The position numbers and the translations under genes are program-made. Under the pieces are notes generated by a model. That model did no database searches. It was not told where the DNA came from and was given only the letters and a program-made list of their open reading frames with translations. Positions 8,622-17,377 of a DNA stretch of 64,000 bases are shown in pieces (the first letter of the stretch is position 1; each line of letters opens with the position of its first letter). Source of the DNA: Pseudosporangium ferrugineum (GTDB lineage: Bacteria > Actinomycetota > Actinomycetes > Mycobacteriales > Micromonosporaceae); NCBI RefSeq assembly GCF_003002065.1, contig NZ_PVZG01000008.1, positions 62,001 to 126,000 on the forward strand, in the 5' to 3' direction.

Positions 8622-11456
8622 ATGTCTCGCAGACATCGACGTATGCCCAGATACCGATCTATAGCCGCGGTGGCGCTGTTGGCCACGGGCGTGCTCGTCG
8701 CCGTCGCCGCACCCGCGCGGGCCCATGCCATCGACCCCGACGACTACCAGCAGGTGACCCTCGCCAAGGGCGTCGACGAGGTCGGCGAGCCGATGGCCCT
8801 CGCCGTCCTGCCCGACCGGTCCGTCCTGCACACCGCGCGCAACGGCACGCTGCGGCGTACCGACGCCAACGGCACCACCACCGTCGTCGGGACGATCCCC
8901 GTCTACGGCCACGACGAGGAGGGACTCCAGGGCGTCGGCGTCGACCCCGGGTTCAGCACCAACCGGCAGATCTACCTCTATTACGCGCCGCCGCTGTCCA
9001 CCCCGTCCGGTGACGCCCCGGCCACCGGCTCCACCTGGACCGCCTGGCAGGGCGTCAACCGGCTCTCCCGGTACACGCTCAACGCCGACTTCAGCCTCAA
9101 CACCGGCAGCAAGGTCGACGTGCTCGACGTGCCGGCCGACCGCGGGCTCTGCTGCCACGTCGGCGGCGACATCGACTTCGACGCGGCGGGCAACCTCTAC
9201 CTCTCCACCGGCGACGACTCGAACCCGTTCGACTCGGCCGGGTACGCGCCGATCGACGAGCGCACCGACCGCAACCCCGGGTACGACGCGCAGCGCAGCG
9301 CCGGCAACACCAACGACCTTCGCGGCAAGGTGCTGCGGATCAAGGTGAACGCCAACGGGACGTACTCGATCCCGGCCGGCAACCTGTTCGCCCCGGGCAC
9401 CGCGAAGACCCGCCCCGAGATCTACGCCATGGGCTTCCGCAACCCGTTCCGGATGAGCGTCGACAAGGCGACCGGCACCGTCTACCTCGGCGACTACGGT
9501 CCCGACGCGGGCGCCACCGACCCCAACCGCGGCCCCGGCGGGCAGGTCGAGTTCAACCGGATCACCAGCGCGGGCAACTACGGGTGGCCGTACTGCACGG
9601 GCACCAACACCACCACCGAGACGTACAACGAGTGGAACTTCGCCGCCAACAGCACCGGGCCCAAGTACGACTGCGCCGGCGGGCCGACGAACAACTCGTT
9701 CCGCAACACCGGCCTGACCAAGCTGCCCCCGGCGCGGCCGGCCTGGATCAAGTACGGCGGCGACAGCGGCACCCCGCCCGAGTTCGGCGGCGGCTCCGAG
9801 TCGCCGATGGGCGGCCCGGTCTACCGCTTCGACGCGAACCTCAACTCGCCGACCAAGTTCCCGGCCGACCTCGACGGGCACTTCTTCGCCGGCGAGCTCG
9901 GCCGCGGCTGGATCAAGCCGATCCACGTCGGCGCCGACGGCTCGGTCGGCGAGATCTCCGCGTTCCCCTGGGCCGGCAAGCAGGTCATGGACATGGCGTT
10001 CGGCCCGGACGGCGCGCTCTACGTGCTCGACTACGGCACCGGCTACTTCAACGGCGACGTCAACTCGGCGCTCTACCGCTTCGACTACCTGGCCGGCTCC
10101 AACCGGGCACCGACCGCGGTGGCGAGCGCCAACCGTACGTCGGGTCAGGCGCCGCTCGCGGTCACGTTCTCCTCGGCGGGCTCGTCCGACCCGGAGAACG
10201 GGGCGCTCACGTACTCGTGGAACTTCGGCGACGGCACGACCTCGACGGCGGCCAACCCGACGAAGACGTACACGACCAACGGCAGGTACACGGCGACCCT
10301 CACCGTGCGGGACGCCGAGGGACTGACCGGCACGGCGAGCGTCGCCATCACGGTGGGCAACACCGCGCCGACGGTCCAGATCAACAGCCCGGCCAACGGA
10401 TCGCTCTTCGCGTACGGCGACACGGTCCCGTTCTCCATCACGGTCACCGACCCGGAGGACGCGTCCATCGACTGCACCAAGGTCAAGATGACGTACGTCC
10501 TGGGCCACGACAGCCACGGCCACCAGATCACGTCGCAGAACGGGTGCACCGGCTCGATCACCATCCCGGTCGACGGTGAGCACGACTCGGCGGCGAACAT
10601 CTTCGCGGTCTTCGACGCCGAGTACACCGACGCCGGCGGCCTCACCACGCACACCCAGCACACCCTGCAACCCCGGCACCGCCAGGCCGAGCACTACAGG
10701 GCCTCGTCGGGCGTCGACCAGATCACCAAGACGCAGGCCGAGGGCGGCAGGACCGTCGGCAACATCGACAACGGGGACTGGGTGTCGTTCGAGCCGTACC
10801 GGCTGGACCGGGCCACCTCGTTCACCGCCCGGGTCTCCTCCGGCGGCGCCGGCGGCACGCTGCAACTCCGCATGGGCTCCCCGACCGGTACGGTCCTCGG
10901 CTCGGCCACCGTGCCGGTGACCGGCGGCTGGGAGACGTTCCGGGACGTGACCGGGACGATCAGCGGCGCCCCGGCCACCACCGGCACGCTGTATCTGACG
11001 TTCTCCGGCGGCACCGGCGGCGGCGCGTTGTTCGACGTGGACGCCTTCACGCTGAACAGCACGGCCTCCGGCGGCGCGGGCCCGATCCGCGGCCTGGCCG
11101 CCAAGTGCCTCGACGTCGCCGGCGGCGCCACCGCCGACGGCACCAAGGTCCAGCTCTACACCTGTAACAACTCCGCGGCGCAGACCTGGACGGTGACCCC
11201 GGGCGCCACCATCAAGGCGCTCGGCAAGTGCCTGGACGTGGCTGGCGGCGCCACCGCCAACGGCACCAAGGCACAGCTCTACACCTGCAACAACTCCGCG
11301 GCGCAGGTGTGGTCGGCGCAGGCGGACGGCACGATCCGCAACCCGCGGTCGGGGCGCTGCCTCGACGTCTCGCAGAACAGTTCCGCCGACGGCCAGCAGA
11401 TCCACATCTGGGACTGCATCGCCGGCGCGGCCAACCAGAAGTGGGTGCTCCCATGA
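8622..11456 (+). CDS. Secreted PQQ-type sugar dehydrogenase with PKD, CBM6 and ricin-B lectin domains
   Basis: The 944-residue protein starts with a signal peptide (about 1-35, ending PARAHA). Residues 40-490 are a glucose/sorbosone dehydrogenase beta-propeller (DEEGLQGVGVDPGF, STGDDSNPF, GFRNPFRMSVD). A PKD domain follows (about 495-580, YSWNFGDGTT), then an Ig-like segment, a CBM6-type module (about 685-815) and a C-terminal ricin-B trefoil with KCLDVAGG and QxW repeats. It probably oxidises or binds sugars of polysaccharides outside the cell. The ATG at 8622 has AAAGG upstream. Its stop overlaps the start of the ThuA-domain gene. Confidence 0.88.
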   Translation: MSRRHRRMPRYRSIAAVALLATGVLVAVAAPARAHAIDPDDYQQVTLAKGVDEVGEPMALAVLPDRSVLHTARNGTLRRTDANGTTTVVGTIPVYGHDEEGLQGVGVDPGFSTNRQIYLYYAPPLSTPSGDAPATGSTWTAWQGVNRLSRYTLNADFSLNTGSKVDVLDVPADRGLCCHVGGDIDFDAAGNLYLSTGDDSNPFDSAGYAPIDERTDRNPGYDAQRSAGNTNDLRGKVLRIKVNANGTYSIPAGNLFAPGTAKTRPEIYAMGFRNPFRMSVDKATGTVYLGDYGPDAGATDPNRGPGGQVEFNRITSAGNYGWPYCTGTNTTTETYNEWNFAANSTGPKYDCAGGPTNNSFRNTGLTKLPPARPAWIKYGGDSGTPPEFGGGSESPMGGPVYRFDANLNSPTKFPADLDGHFFAGELGRGWIKPIHVGADGSVGEISAFPWAGKQVMDMAFGPDGALYVLDYGTGYFNGDVNSALYRFDYLAGSNRAPTAVASANRTSGQAPLAVTFSSAGSSDPENGALTYSWNFGDGTTSTAANPTKTYTTNGRYTATLTVRDAEGLTGTASVAITVGNTAPTVQINSPANGSLFAYGDTVPFSITVTDPEDASIDCTKVKMTYVLGHDSHGHQITSQNGCTGSITIPVDGEHDSAANIFAVFDAEYTDAGGLTTHTQHTLQPRHRQAEHYRASSGVDQITKTQAEGGRTVGNIDNGDWVSFEPYRLDRATSFTARVSSGGAGGTLQLRMGSPTGTVLGSATVPVTGGWETFRDVTGTISGAPATTGTLYLTFSGGTGGGALFDVDAFTLNSTASGGAGPIRGLAAKCLDVAGGATADGTKVQLYTCNNSAAQTWTVTPGATIKALGKCLDVAGGATANGTKAQLYTCNNSAAQVWSAQADGTIRNPRSGRCLDVSQNSSADGQQIHIWDCIAGAANQKWVLP
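11325..11452 (+). repeat. Direct DNA repeat, copy 1 (end of ricin-B module)
   Basis: These 128 bases are about 97 percent identical to 13016-13143, differing at only a few positions (for example gtgctc against gttctc near the end). Both copies encode the last 40 residues of a ricin-B trefoil. The identity is higher than in the rest of the modules, which suggests recent duplication or gene conversion. Confidence 0.85.
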
Positions 11457-13147
11457 TCGGCAAACTGCTCGCGGCTCTGCTCCTGATACCCGCCCCGGCG
11501 GGCGCCGCCCCCGCGGCGGCCGTCGCCGACGACCCGTACGACGTGCTGGTCTTCTCCCGCACGGCCGGCTTCCGGCACGACTCGATCGCCGCCGGCACCC
11601 AGGCCATCCGGGACCTGGGCGCGCAGAACGGCTTCTCGGTCACCGCGACCGAGGACCCGGCGGTGTTCACCACGGCCGGGCTGTCCTCCTACGAGGCGGT
11701 GGTCTTCCTCAACACCACCGGTGACGTGCTCAACGCGGCGCAGCAGACCGCGTTCGAGAGCTACATCCGCGGTGGCGGCGGGTACGCGGGCGTGCACGCC
11801 GCCGCCGACACCGAGTACGACTGGCCGTTCTACGGCGAGCTGGTCGGCGCCTACTTCGCGTCGCACCCGGCGATCCAGCCGGCCACCGTCGTGGTCGAGG
11901 ACCGCGGGCAGGCGTCGACCGCGCACCTGCCGCAGCGGTGGAACCGTACGGACGAGTGGTACAACTACCGCACCAACCCCCGCTCGACCGCGCACGTGCT
12001 CGCCAGCCTGGACGAGAGCTCGTACTCCGGCGGCGGGATGGGCGCCGACCACCCGCACGCGTGGTGCAAGACGCTCTCCTCGGGCCGCTCGTTCTACACC
12101 GGGGGCGGGCACACCCAGGAGTCGTACGCCGACCCCGCGTTCCGCGCCCACCTGCTCGGCGGCATCCGGTACGCGGCCGGCCAGGCCAACGCCGACTGCC
12201 GTCCCGAGGTGGGATACACCGCGCTCTACAGCGGCAGCACCACCGGCTGGTCCCAGGCCGGACCCGGGTCCTTCACCAACTCCGACGCGACCCTCACCTC
12301 GACCGGCGGCATGGGCCTGTTCTGGTACAGCGCCAAGCAGTTCACGAACTACTCGCTCAAGCTGGACTGGAAGCTGGCCGGCGACGACAACTCGGGCGTC
12401 TTCATCGGCTTCCCGCCGTCGACCGACCCGTGGTCCGCGGTGGACAACGGCTACGAGATCCAGATCGACGCCACCGACGCGGCGGACCGCACCACCGGCG
12501 CGGTCTACACGTTCAAGTCGGCGGACCTGGCCGCCCGGGACGCCGCGCTGAACCCGCCCGGCGAGTGGAACACGTACGAGCTGCTCGTCGAGGGTGAGCG
12601 CCTCCAGGTGTTCCTGAACGGCCGGAAGATCAACGACTTCACCAACACCAACCCGGCCCGGTCTCTCGCCGGCCACATCGGCCTGCAGAACCACGGCGAC
12701 GGCGACGACGCGGCGTTCCGCAACGTGCGGATCAAGGAGCTCGGCGGCAACCAGCCGACCGACCGCACCGGCCCGGTACGCGGCCTCGCCGGCAAGTGCC
12801 TCGACGTCAGCAACGCCGGCACCGCCGACGGCACCAAGGTCCAGCTGTGGACCTGCAACGGCAGCGCCGCGCAGAACTGGACGGTCAGCCCGGCCACCAC
12901 GATCAAGGCGCTCGGCAAGTGCCTCGACGTCTCGGGCGGCGGCCGGACCAACGGCACCAAGGTGCAGCTCTGGACGTGCAACGGCAGCGGCGCCCAGACC
13001 TGGGCGGCGCAGGCCGACGGCACGATCCGCAACCCGCAGTCGGGGCGCTGCCTCGACGTCTCGCAGAACAGCTCCGCCGACGGCCAGCAGATCCACATCT
13101 GGGACTGCATCGCCGGCGCGGCCAACCAGAAGTGGGTTCTCCCGTAA
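11453..13147 (+). CDS. Secreted ThuA-DUF1080-ricin-B lectin protein
   Basis: The 564-residue product has a short signal peptide (residues 1-23), a ThuA-like trehalose-utilisation domain (about 27-245; VLVFSRTAGFRHDSI, GVHAAADT, and a His-rich GADHPHAWC), a DUF1080 beta-sandwich (about 250-435; related to 3-keto-disaccharide hydrolases and LamG folds) and a ricin-B trefoil (about 440-564). The ATG overlaps the preceding stop (ATGA). ThuA and DUF1080 domains recur with 3-keto-sugar metabolism, so joint action with the upstream dehydrogenase on plant or fungal glycans is plausible but inferred. Confidence 0.86.
   Translation: MIGKLLAALLLIPAPAGAAPAAAVADDPYDVLVFSRTAGFRHDSIAAGTQAIRDLGAQNGFSVTATEDPAVFTTAGLSSYEAVVFLNTTGDVLNAAQQTAFESYIRGGGGYAGVHAAADTEYDWPFYGELVGAYFASHPAIQPATVVVEDRGQASTAHLPQRWNRTDEWYNYRTNPRSTAHVLASLDESSYSGGGMGADHPHAWCKTLSSGRSFYTGGGHTQESYADPAFRAHLLGGIRYAAGQANADCRPEVGYTALYSGSTTGWSQAGPGSFTNSDATLTSTGGMGLFWYSAKQFTNYSLKLDWKLAGDDNSGVFIGFPPSTDPWSAVDNGYEIQIDATDAADRTTGAVYTFKSADLAARDAALNPPGEWNTYELLVEGERLQVFLNGRKINDFTNTNPARSLAGHIGLQNHGDGDDAAFRNVRIKELGGNQPTDRTGPVRGLAGKCLDVSNAGTADGTKVQLWTCNGSAAQNWTVSPATTIKALGKCLDVSGGGRTNGTKVQLWTCNGSGAQTWAAQADGTIRNPQSGRCLDVSQNSSADGQQIHIWDCIAGAANQKWVLP
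13016..13143 (+). repeat. Direct DNA repeat, copy 2 (end of ricin-B module)
   Basis: This is the partner of 11325-11452. The upstream parts of the two trefoils are also related but diverged (VAGGATADGTKVQLYTC against SNAGTADGTKVQLWTC), so the homogenised block is confined to the last subdomain. Confidence 0.85.
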
Positions 13148-13150
13148 CTC

Positions 13151-13888
13151 TCAGTAGGACAGCACGCGGGTGGGCAGCGGCGTCTCGGTCACCGAGCCGT
13201 CCGCTGCCCGCTTCAGTTCGTACCCCCGCGGGCCCTCCTTGTCGGCCACGACCTCGGCCAGCCGGGTGCCGCGGTAGACGAGCCCGGCGCCGTCGTCGGT
13301 CGCGTACCCGTCGGGCAGCGTCCCGTCGCCGATCAGCTTGTGCATCATCGGCCGGCGCTGCTCCTCGGCGTCGTAGTGCACCCCGTTGCTGTACGGCAAC
13401 CAGCCCAGCCCGTCGGTGAACGCCCGCAGCTCCAGCCCGTAACTGTCGGTGCTGCCCCCGGCGTGCCAGCAGATCGAACCGGCCGAGACGCCGCCGAGCA
13501 CCACGCCGGCCTGCCACGCCTCGTGCAGGATCTCCTCGAGCCCGTGCACCCGCCACACCGCGCAGAGGTTCGCGACGCTGCCGCCGTTGACCCAGATGAC
13601 GTCCTGATCGAGCAGGTGCGCGCGGATGTCGTCGTGGTTCGGCATCGGGAACAGTTGCAGGTGCGACGCCCGGTAATCGGTCTTGGCAAAGGCCGCGTAC
13701 GTCGCGCCGATCCAGTTCTCGGGGTCCCCCACCGCCTGGTGCAGGAAGCAGAACTTGGCCGTCGGCCCCGCGTTCGCCAGCTCGGCGGCGAAGTGGTGGA
13801 TCGGCCCGGGACGCAGGTCGAAGATGCCGTACCGGCCGCGCTCGTAGCCGGCGCTGGTCGCGAGAATGATGGGTTCATCGGCGGTCAT
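13151..13888 (-). CDS. Peptidase E-like (S51) serine peptidase
   Basis: The 245-residue protein is related to dipeptidase E and cyanophycinase. The nucleophile Ser is in GGVSAGSICW, and the preceding WVNGGSVANL segment matches the family. It is cytoplasmic and would cleave Asp-X peptides or similar. The ATG at 13888 is preferred over a GTG 18 bases upstream because it removes a non-conserved tail. The stop is three bases from that of the convergent ThuA gene. Confidence 0.85.
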   Translation of the reverse strand: MTADEPIILATSAGYERGRYGIFDLRPGPIHHFAAELANAGPTAKFCFLHQAVGDPENWIGATYAAFAKTDYRASHLQLFPMPNHDDIRAHLLDQDVIWVNGGSVANLCAVWRVHGLEEILHEAWQAGVVLGGVSAGSICWHAGGSTDSYGLELRAFTDGLGWLPYSNGVHYDAEEQRRPMMHKLIGDGTLPDGYATDDGAGLVYRGTRLAEVVADKEGPRGYELKRAADGSVTETPLPTRVLSY

Positions 13889-13951
13889 CGCGCCATCATG
13901 GCGCACGACCCCCCACCCCCCGGAACGAGGTCGCGCCCCGTACGGCAGGGC

Positions 13952-14815
13952 CTACTTCTTCGCCGGCGGCTTCGAGGCGGTGGGCTCCGGCTCGGGCCCG
14001 GGTTCGCACGGCAGGGTGAGGTCGAGCGCGTCCAGGTCGTCCGAGCTGAGCAGGCCCAGGTGCTGGTCCAGCAGGTCCTCCTCCTCGGGCGCGGTCTCGT
14101 CGCTGCACCTCGCGCCGCGCGGGGCGGGCGCGCACTCCCAGCCGTCGCGCCCGCACCCGTCGCCGCGGCCGTCGCGGTCGGGGCCGCCGCCGTGGTGTCC
14201 GCCGCCGCCGCGCCGGGGGCCGAACGCGATGACCCGGTTCGTCGGCTCCCGGGTGACCGTCGAGTCGAGGAGCCGGCGCGCGGACTCCTGGCTCCCGGTG
14301 TACGTCACCTCGTAGTGCAGCACCCGCTCGCCGGGAACGCCTCGGGTCCGCACCTGCTTGGTGCCCGGCGGGAGCGACGGGTCGCGGACGAGCAGGGTGC
14401 GGAACGGGATGGTCTGCGTCTCCGAGACCCGTTCCGTCCGCACGGCCGGCCTCGGCGCGACGGGCGCGGCGGCGGCGACCCGGGCGGCCGGCGCGGCGGA
14501 CGGTTCGCTGCGCCGCGGGGCGCGGGTGGCCGTACGGTCGGCTTCGCCCGGCCCGGACCGGTCCTCGGCCACCGTCATCCTCCGGTCCCGGACCTCGCCC
14601 GCGAGCTGCTTCGGGCGAGCGGCCGGCGGGCGGGCCGGCATGTCCAGGGGAGCGGCCACCACGGCCTCCCGCTCGACGACCGGGCGGACCGGCTCGTCGC
14701 GGGTCATGGCTGCCACTCCGCCCGCGGTGCCGGCGACCAGGGCGAGGACGCCGAGACCGGCCGTGGTCATCCGGACGCCGAACGGCAAGCGCGCCCAGAA
14801 TGACTTTCGCGGCAT
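13952..14815 (-). CDS. Membrane-anchored G5-domain protein
   Basis: The 287-residue protein has a basic start, one transmembrane or signal-anchor segment (about 15-37), a disordered Pro/Ala/Arg-rich stretch, then a G5 domain (about 130-205; RTERVSETQTIPFRTL and GERVLHYEVTYTG). The tail is His/Gly-rich, then Cys-containing and strongly acidic. G5 domains bind peptidoglycan and occur in RpfB-type factors, but the lysozyme-like domain of RpfB is absent. The start is uncertain: the ATG at 14815 has no Shine-Dalgarno sequence and an in-frame GTG lies 45 bases upstream. Confidence 0.7.
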   Translation of the reverse strand: MPRKSFWARLPFGVRMTTAGLGVLALVAGTAGGVAAMTRDEPVRPVVEREAVVAAPLDMPARPPAARPKQLAGEVRDRRMTVAEDRSGPGEADRTATRAPRRSEPSAAPAARVAAAAPVAPRPAVRTERVSETQTIPFRTLLVRDPSLPPGTKQVRTRGVPGERVLHYEVTYTGSQESARRLLDSTVTREPTNRVIAFGPRRGGGGHHGGGPDRDGRGDGCGRDGWECAPAPRGARCSDETAPEEEDLLDQHLGLLSSDDLDALDLTLPCEPGPEPEPTASKPPAKK

Positions 14816-15060
14816 TTCGAGTAGATGCTGCCAGGAATCACTAGATGTCTGGTTTAGCACCCCAGCATTGTGCGGGTATCCGCGCGCGGCGCCAGCGTCA
14901 CCGCCGCACCCGAAAGGATGACCGTGGCCCGACCGACGGGTATGTGACACGGTCCGACCCGCTGCACTGTGTGACGAGACCGCAACCCGTAACGGATCGA
15001 GAATGGTGCGGGCACCCCACCGACATCTATTCGGGTGCTTGGCTCGACATTGGAGGCAAG

Positions 15061-15519
15061 ATGCGCAGAACGGTCAGCATCATCGCGGCGGCAACGGTGG
15101 CTCTCGCCGGCTCGCTGATGGCCGGCGGTCCGGCCTCGGCGGCGACACCCCCGCTGCGGTTCCACGGCGCCCAGTACGACTCGCCCGGATCCGACAACCG
15201 CAGTAACACCAGCCTCAACAACGAGTGGGTCTCGCTGGTCAACAGCGGCAGCCGCGCGGTGAACCTCAACGGCTACACGATCCGCGACAAGGCGAACCAC
15301 ACGTACAAGTTCGGCAACGTGACGATCGCGGCGAACGGCGGGCGGCTCTGGCTGCACACCGGCAAGGGCACGAACGGCACCAAGGACCGCTACTGGGGCA
15401 GCGGCAACTACATCTGGAACAACGACGGGGACACCGCGTACCTGCGCAACGCGTCCGGTACGCAGCTCGACACCTGCTCGTGGGGTTACAAGAGCGGCCG
15501 TACCTGGATCGGCTGCTGA
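15061..15519 (+). CDS. Secreted lamin-tail domain (LTD) protein
   Basis: The 152-residue protein has a signal peptide (about 1-28, ending ASA) and one lamin-tail Ig-like domain. Signatures are NNEWVSLVNSGSRAVNLNGY, TIRDKANHTYKFGN, and a final CSWGYKSGR with two cysteines. LTD proteins are common secreted proteins of actinobacteria, often with nucleases or adhesins; the role here is unknown. GGAGG lies six bases before the ATG. Confidence 0.85.
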   Translation: MRRTVSIIAAATVALAGSLMAGGPASAATPPLRFHGAQYDSPGSDNRSNTSLNNEWVSLVNSGSRAVNLNGYTIRDKANHTYKFGNVTIAANGGRLWLHTGKGTNGTKDRYWGSGNYIWNNDGDTAYLRNASGTQLDTCSWGYKSGRTWIGC

Positions 15520-15525
15520 CGGCAC

Positions 15526-15557
15526 GGCTGCCGGGGGCGTCCGAGCCCCCGGCAGCC
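15526..15557. terminator. Bidirectional hairpin between convergent genes
   Basis: GGCTGCCGGGGGC and GCCCCCGGCAGCC form a perfect 13-bp stem with a six-base loop between the LTD gene and the convergent reductase. There is no T tract on either side, as is common in high-GC actinobacteria. Confidence 0.75.
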
Positions 15558-15578
15558 ACCCGCCGGATCCGGGGAGGA

Positions 15579-16148
15579 TCAGGCGGCAGCCACGGCGCGC
15601 ACCGAGGCCAGCGCGGTGCTCCACGCGACGACCTGGTCCAGCGTCGTGCTGAGCGCGCCGGCCTGGTGGGCGCCCGGGGTGAACTGGCTGTAGTTGACGA
15701 AGTCGGTGGCCAGCGAGAGCGTCACCGCGGCACGGACGTCCGCCATCATGAGCTCGCCGACGACGAGGCGCAGGGACTCGATGGCCCGCGCGCCGCCGAC
15801 CGAGCCGTAGCCCACGAAGCCGACCGCCTTGTTGTTCCACTCGGCGAAGAGGAAGTCGATCGCGTTCTTCAGCGCGCCCGAGGTCGAGTGGTTGTACTCC
15901 GGGGTGACCATCACGAACCCGTCGAAGGACGCGATCTTGGCGGCCCACTCGAGCGTGTGCGGCTGGGTGTACTGCGCCATCGACGGCGGGATGGCCTCGT
16001 CGAGGTGCGGAAGCTTGTAGTCGAGCAGATCCACCAGCTCGAACTCCGCGTCGGTGCGCTGCGACGCCTGCTCCAGGACCCACTTCGCGACGGCCTCGCC
16101 GTTGCGGCCGGGGCGCGTGCTGCCGAGGATGATGCCGATCTTGGTCAT
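15579..16148 (-). CDS. NADPH-dependent FMN reductase
   Basis: The 189-residue flavodoxin-like protein carries the FMN-reductase signatures ILGSTRPGRNGEAV at the phosphate loop, VTPEYNHSTSGALKNAID and FVGYGSVGG. It reduces FMN, quinones or azo/nitro compounds in the cytoplasm. It is divergent from a MarR regulator, with a palindromic site between them. Oxidative or electrophile stress is a common inducer of such pairs; that is inference here. Confidence 0.88.
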   Translation of the reverse strand: MTKIGIILGSTRPGRNGEAVAKWVLEQASQRTDAEFELVDLLDYKLPHLDEAIPPSMAQYTQPHTLEWAAKIASFDGFVMVTPEYNHSTSGALKNAIDFLFAEWNNKAVGFVGYGSVGGARAIESLRLVVGELMMADVRAAVTLSLATDFVNYSQFTPGAHQAGALSTTLDQVVAWSTALASVRAVAAA

Positions 16149-16181
16149 GGTGAGAGGCTCCGATGTGTGGTGGTCAGCATT

Positions 16182-16199
16182 TTTGCTTCGTCAAGCAAA
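16182..16199. promoter_or_regulatory. MarR-type operator
   Basis: TTTGCTT and AAGCAAA form a perfect 7-base inverted repeat with a four-base spacer. It sits in the 93-base divergent gap, 34 bases before the reductase ATG. The size and symmetry fit a winged-helix MarR dimer. Confidence 0.7.
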
Positions 16200-16241
16200 T
16201 ACCTGTCGCCGGTCGGGTGTCAAGGCCGTACGATCAAAGTC

Positions 16242-16733
16242 ATGTCCGCCACACCACCGCCCGTGCCGCTGAGCCGGGACGAGGAGGCGGTCATGCGCGC
16301 CATCGCCCGGCTGATGCTCGTCCTGCCCCGCATGCTCGACGCCGACCTCGTGCACGACCAGCGGATGCCGATGAGCGAGTACGCCACGCTCCGCACCCTG
16401 TCCGAGGCACCGGGCCGGATCATGCGGATGAGCGAGCTCGCCACCGCCTGCTTCATGTCCCTGAGCGGGATGACCCGGCTCGCCGCCAAGCTCGAATCCG
16501 TCGGCTACCTGGCGCGCCTGCCGTGCGAGAGCGACGGCCGCGGCTTCAACGCGGTGCTCACCGACGCCGGCCTGGCCCGCCTCCAGGAGGCCTGGCCGAG
16601 TCACCTCGCCAGCGTCCGCCGGCGCATCTTCGACCACCTCGGCGACGTCGACCTTCCGCAGTTCGCGGCCGTGCTCACCGCGATGACGGCTCCCGTCGGC
16701 CCCGCGTGCGACAGTGCGGGATGTGACGCATGA
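16242..16733 (+). CDS. MarR-family regulator
   Basis: The 163-residue protein has a winged HTH at about residues 45-125 (MRMSELATACFMSLSGMTRL and the wing LPCESDGRGFNAVLTDAG). It probably represses the divergent FMN reductase and itself through the palindrome at 16182-16199. TACGAT ends seven bases before the ATG and no Shine-Dalgarno sequence is seen, so the mRNA is probably leaderless. Its end overlaps the next gene by 11 bases. Confidence 0.87.
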   Translation: MSATPPPVPLSRDEEAVMRAIARLMLVLPRMLDADLVHDQRMPMSEYATLRTLSEAPGRIMRMSELATACFMSLSGMTRLAAKLESVGYLARLPCESDGRGFNAVLTDAGLARLQEAWPSHLASVRRRIFDHLGDVDLPQFAAVLTAMTAPVGPACDSAGCDA

Positions 16734-17346
16734 CCGTTTCCCCGCCTTCGCGCCCGGCAGCACCGTCGTCCGCCGCTTCCTGCACCCCGACCGCCGGATA
16801 GCCTCCGCCCAGGCCGCCCACGTCGTCGCCGACGACGAGCGCGGCCTGCTCCTGTGGTGCGACATCGGCTCGGCCACGATGCGGCGCACGGACCTTTCGG
16901 GTACGCCCACCCGAGACCTCCCGGTGGCCCGCGAGCTGGCGATGCCCACGATGCTGGCTCCTTCCGTACGCGAGAACTTCCGGTCCCTGACGCTCCTGCC
17001 CCCGGAGGCGGGCCACGCGGTCTCGTGGAGCTGGCTCGCCGACGGCACCTTCGCGGGCTGGTACGTGAACCTCGAATCCCCCGCCCGGCGCTGGAGCGGC
17101 GGCGTCGACTCCCACGACCACACCCTCGACCTGCTCGTGACCGCCGACCGCCGGCGGCTCTGGAAGGACGAGGACGACTTCGCCACCGCGTACGCCGGGG
17201 CCACCGCGCACGACATCCGGGCCGAGGGCGAGCGGGTCGCGAAGCTCGCCGACGCCGCGGAGTTCCCGTTCGACGGCTCCTGGCTCGACTTCACCCGCGA
17301 CTGGGGACCGGCCGCCCTCCCGGCGACGTGGGACGTACCGGCTTGA
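16723..17346 (+). CDS. DUF402 protein
   Basis: The 207-residue protein matches the DUF402 barrel fold, with WSWLADGTFAGWYVNLESP and DHTLDLLVTADRR as the most typical segments. Characterised DUF402 proteins include nucleoside di/triphosphate phosphatases and RNA-binding proteins, so a phosphatase role is possible. The GTG at 16723 is favoured; another GTG at 16714 is in frame. The overlap with marR suggests co-transcription. Confidence 0.7.
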   Translation: MTHDRFPAFAPGSTVVRRFLHPDRRIASAQAAHVVADDERGLLLWCDIGSATMRRTDLSGTPTRDLPVARELAMPTMLAPSVRENFRSLTLLPPEAGHAVSWSWLADGTFAGWYVNLESPARRWSGGVDSHDHTLDLLVTADRRRLWKDEDDFATAYAGATAHDIRAEGERVAKLADAAEFPFDGSWLDFTRDWGPAALPATWDVPA

Positions 17347-17370
17347 CGTATGCCCTTATGGGTATACGAT
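17343..17370 (+). promoter_or_regulatory. ArsR promoter with embedded operator
   Basis: TTGACG (17343-17348) and TACGAT (17365-17370) are a -35/-10 pair with 16-bp spacing, ending seven bases before the arsR ATG. GTATGCCC and GGGTATAC (17348-17367) form an 8-base inverted repeat with one mismatch between the two boxes. Autorepression is the obvious reading. Confidence 0.65.
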
Positions 17371-17377
17371 TGCCGCC

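Noticed and set aside
8601..11405. A 934-residue open frame antisense to the sugar dehydrogenase gene
   Set aside because: It is Arg/Val/Gly-rich without domains and is a shadow of the high third-position GC of the real gene; the sense protein has clear domains and a signal peptide.
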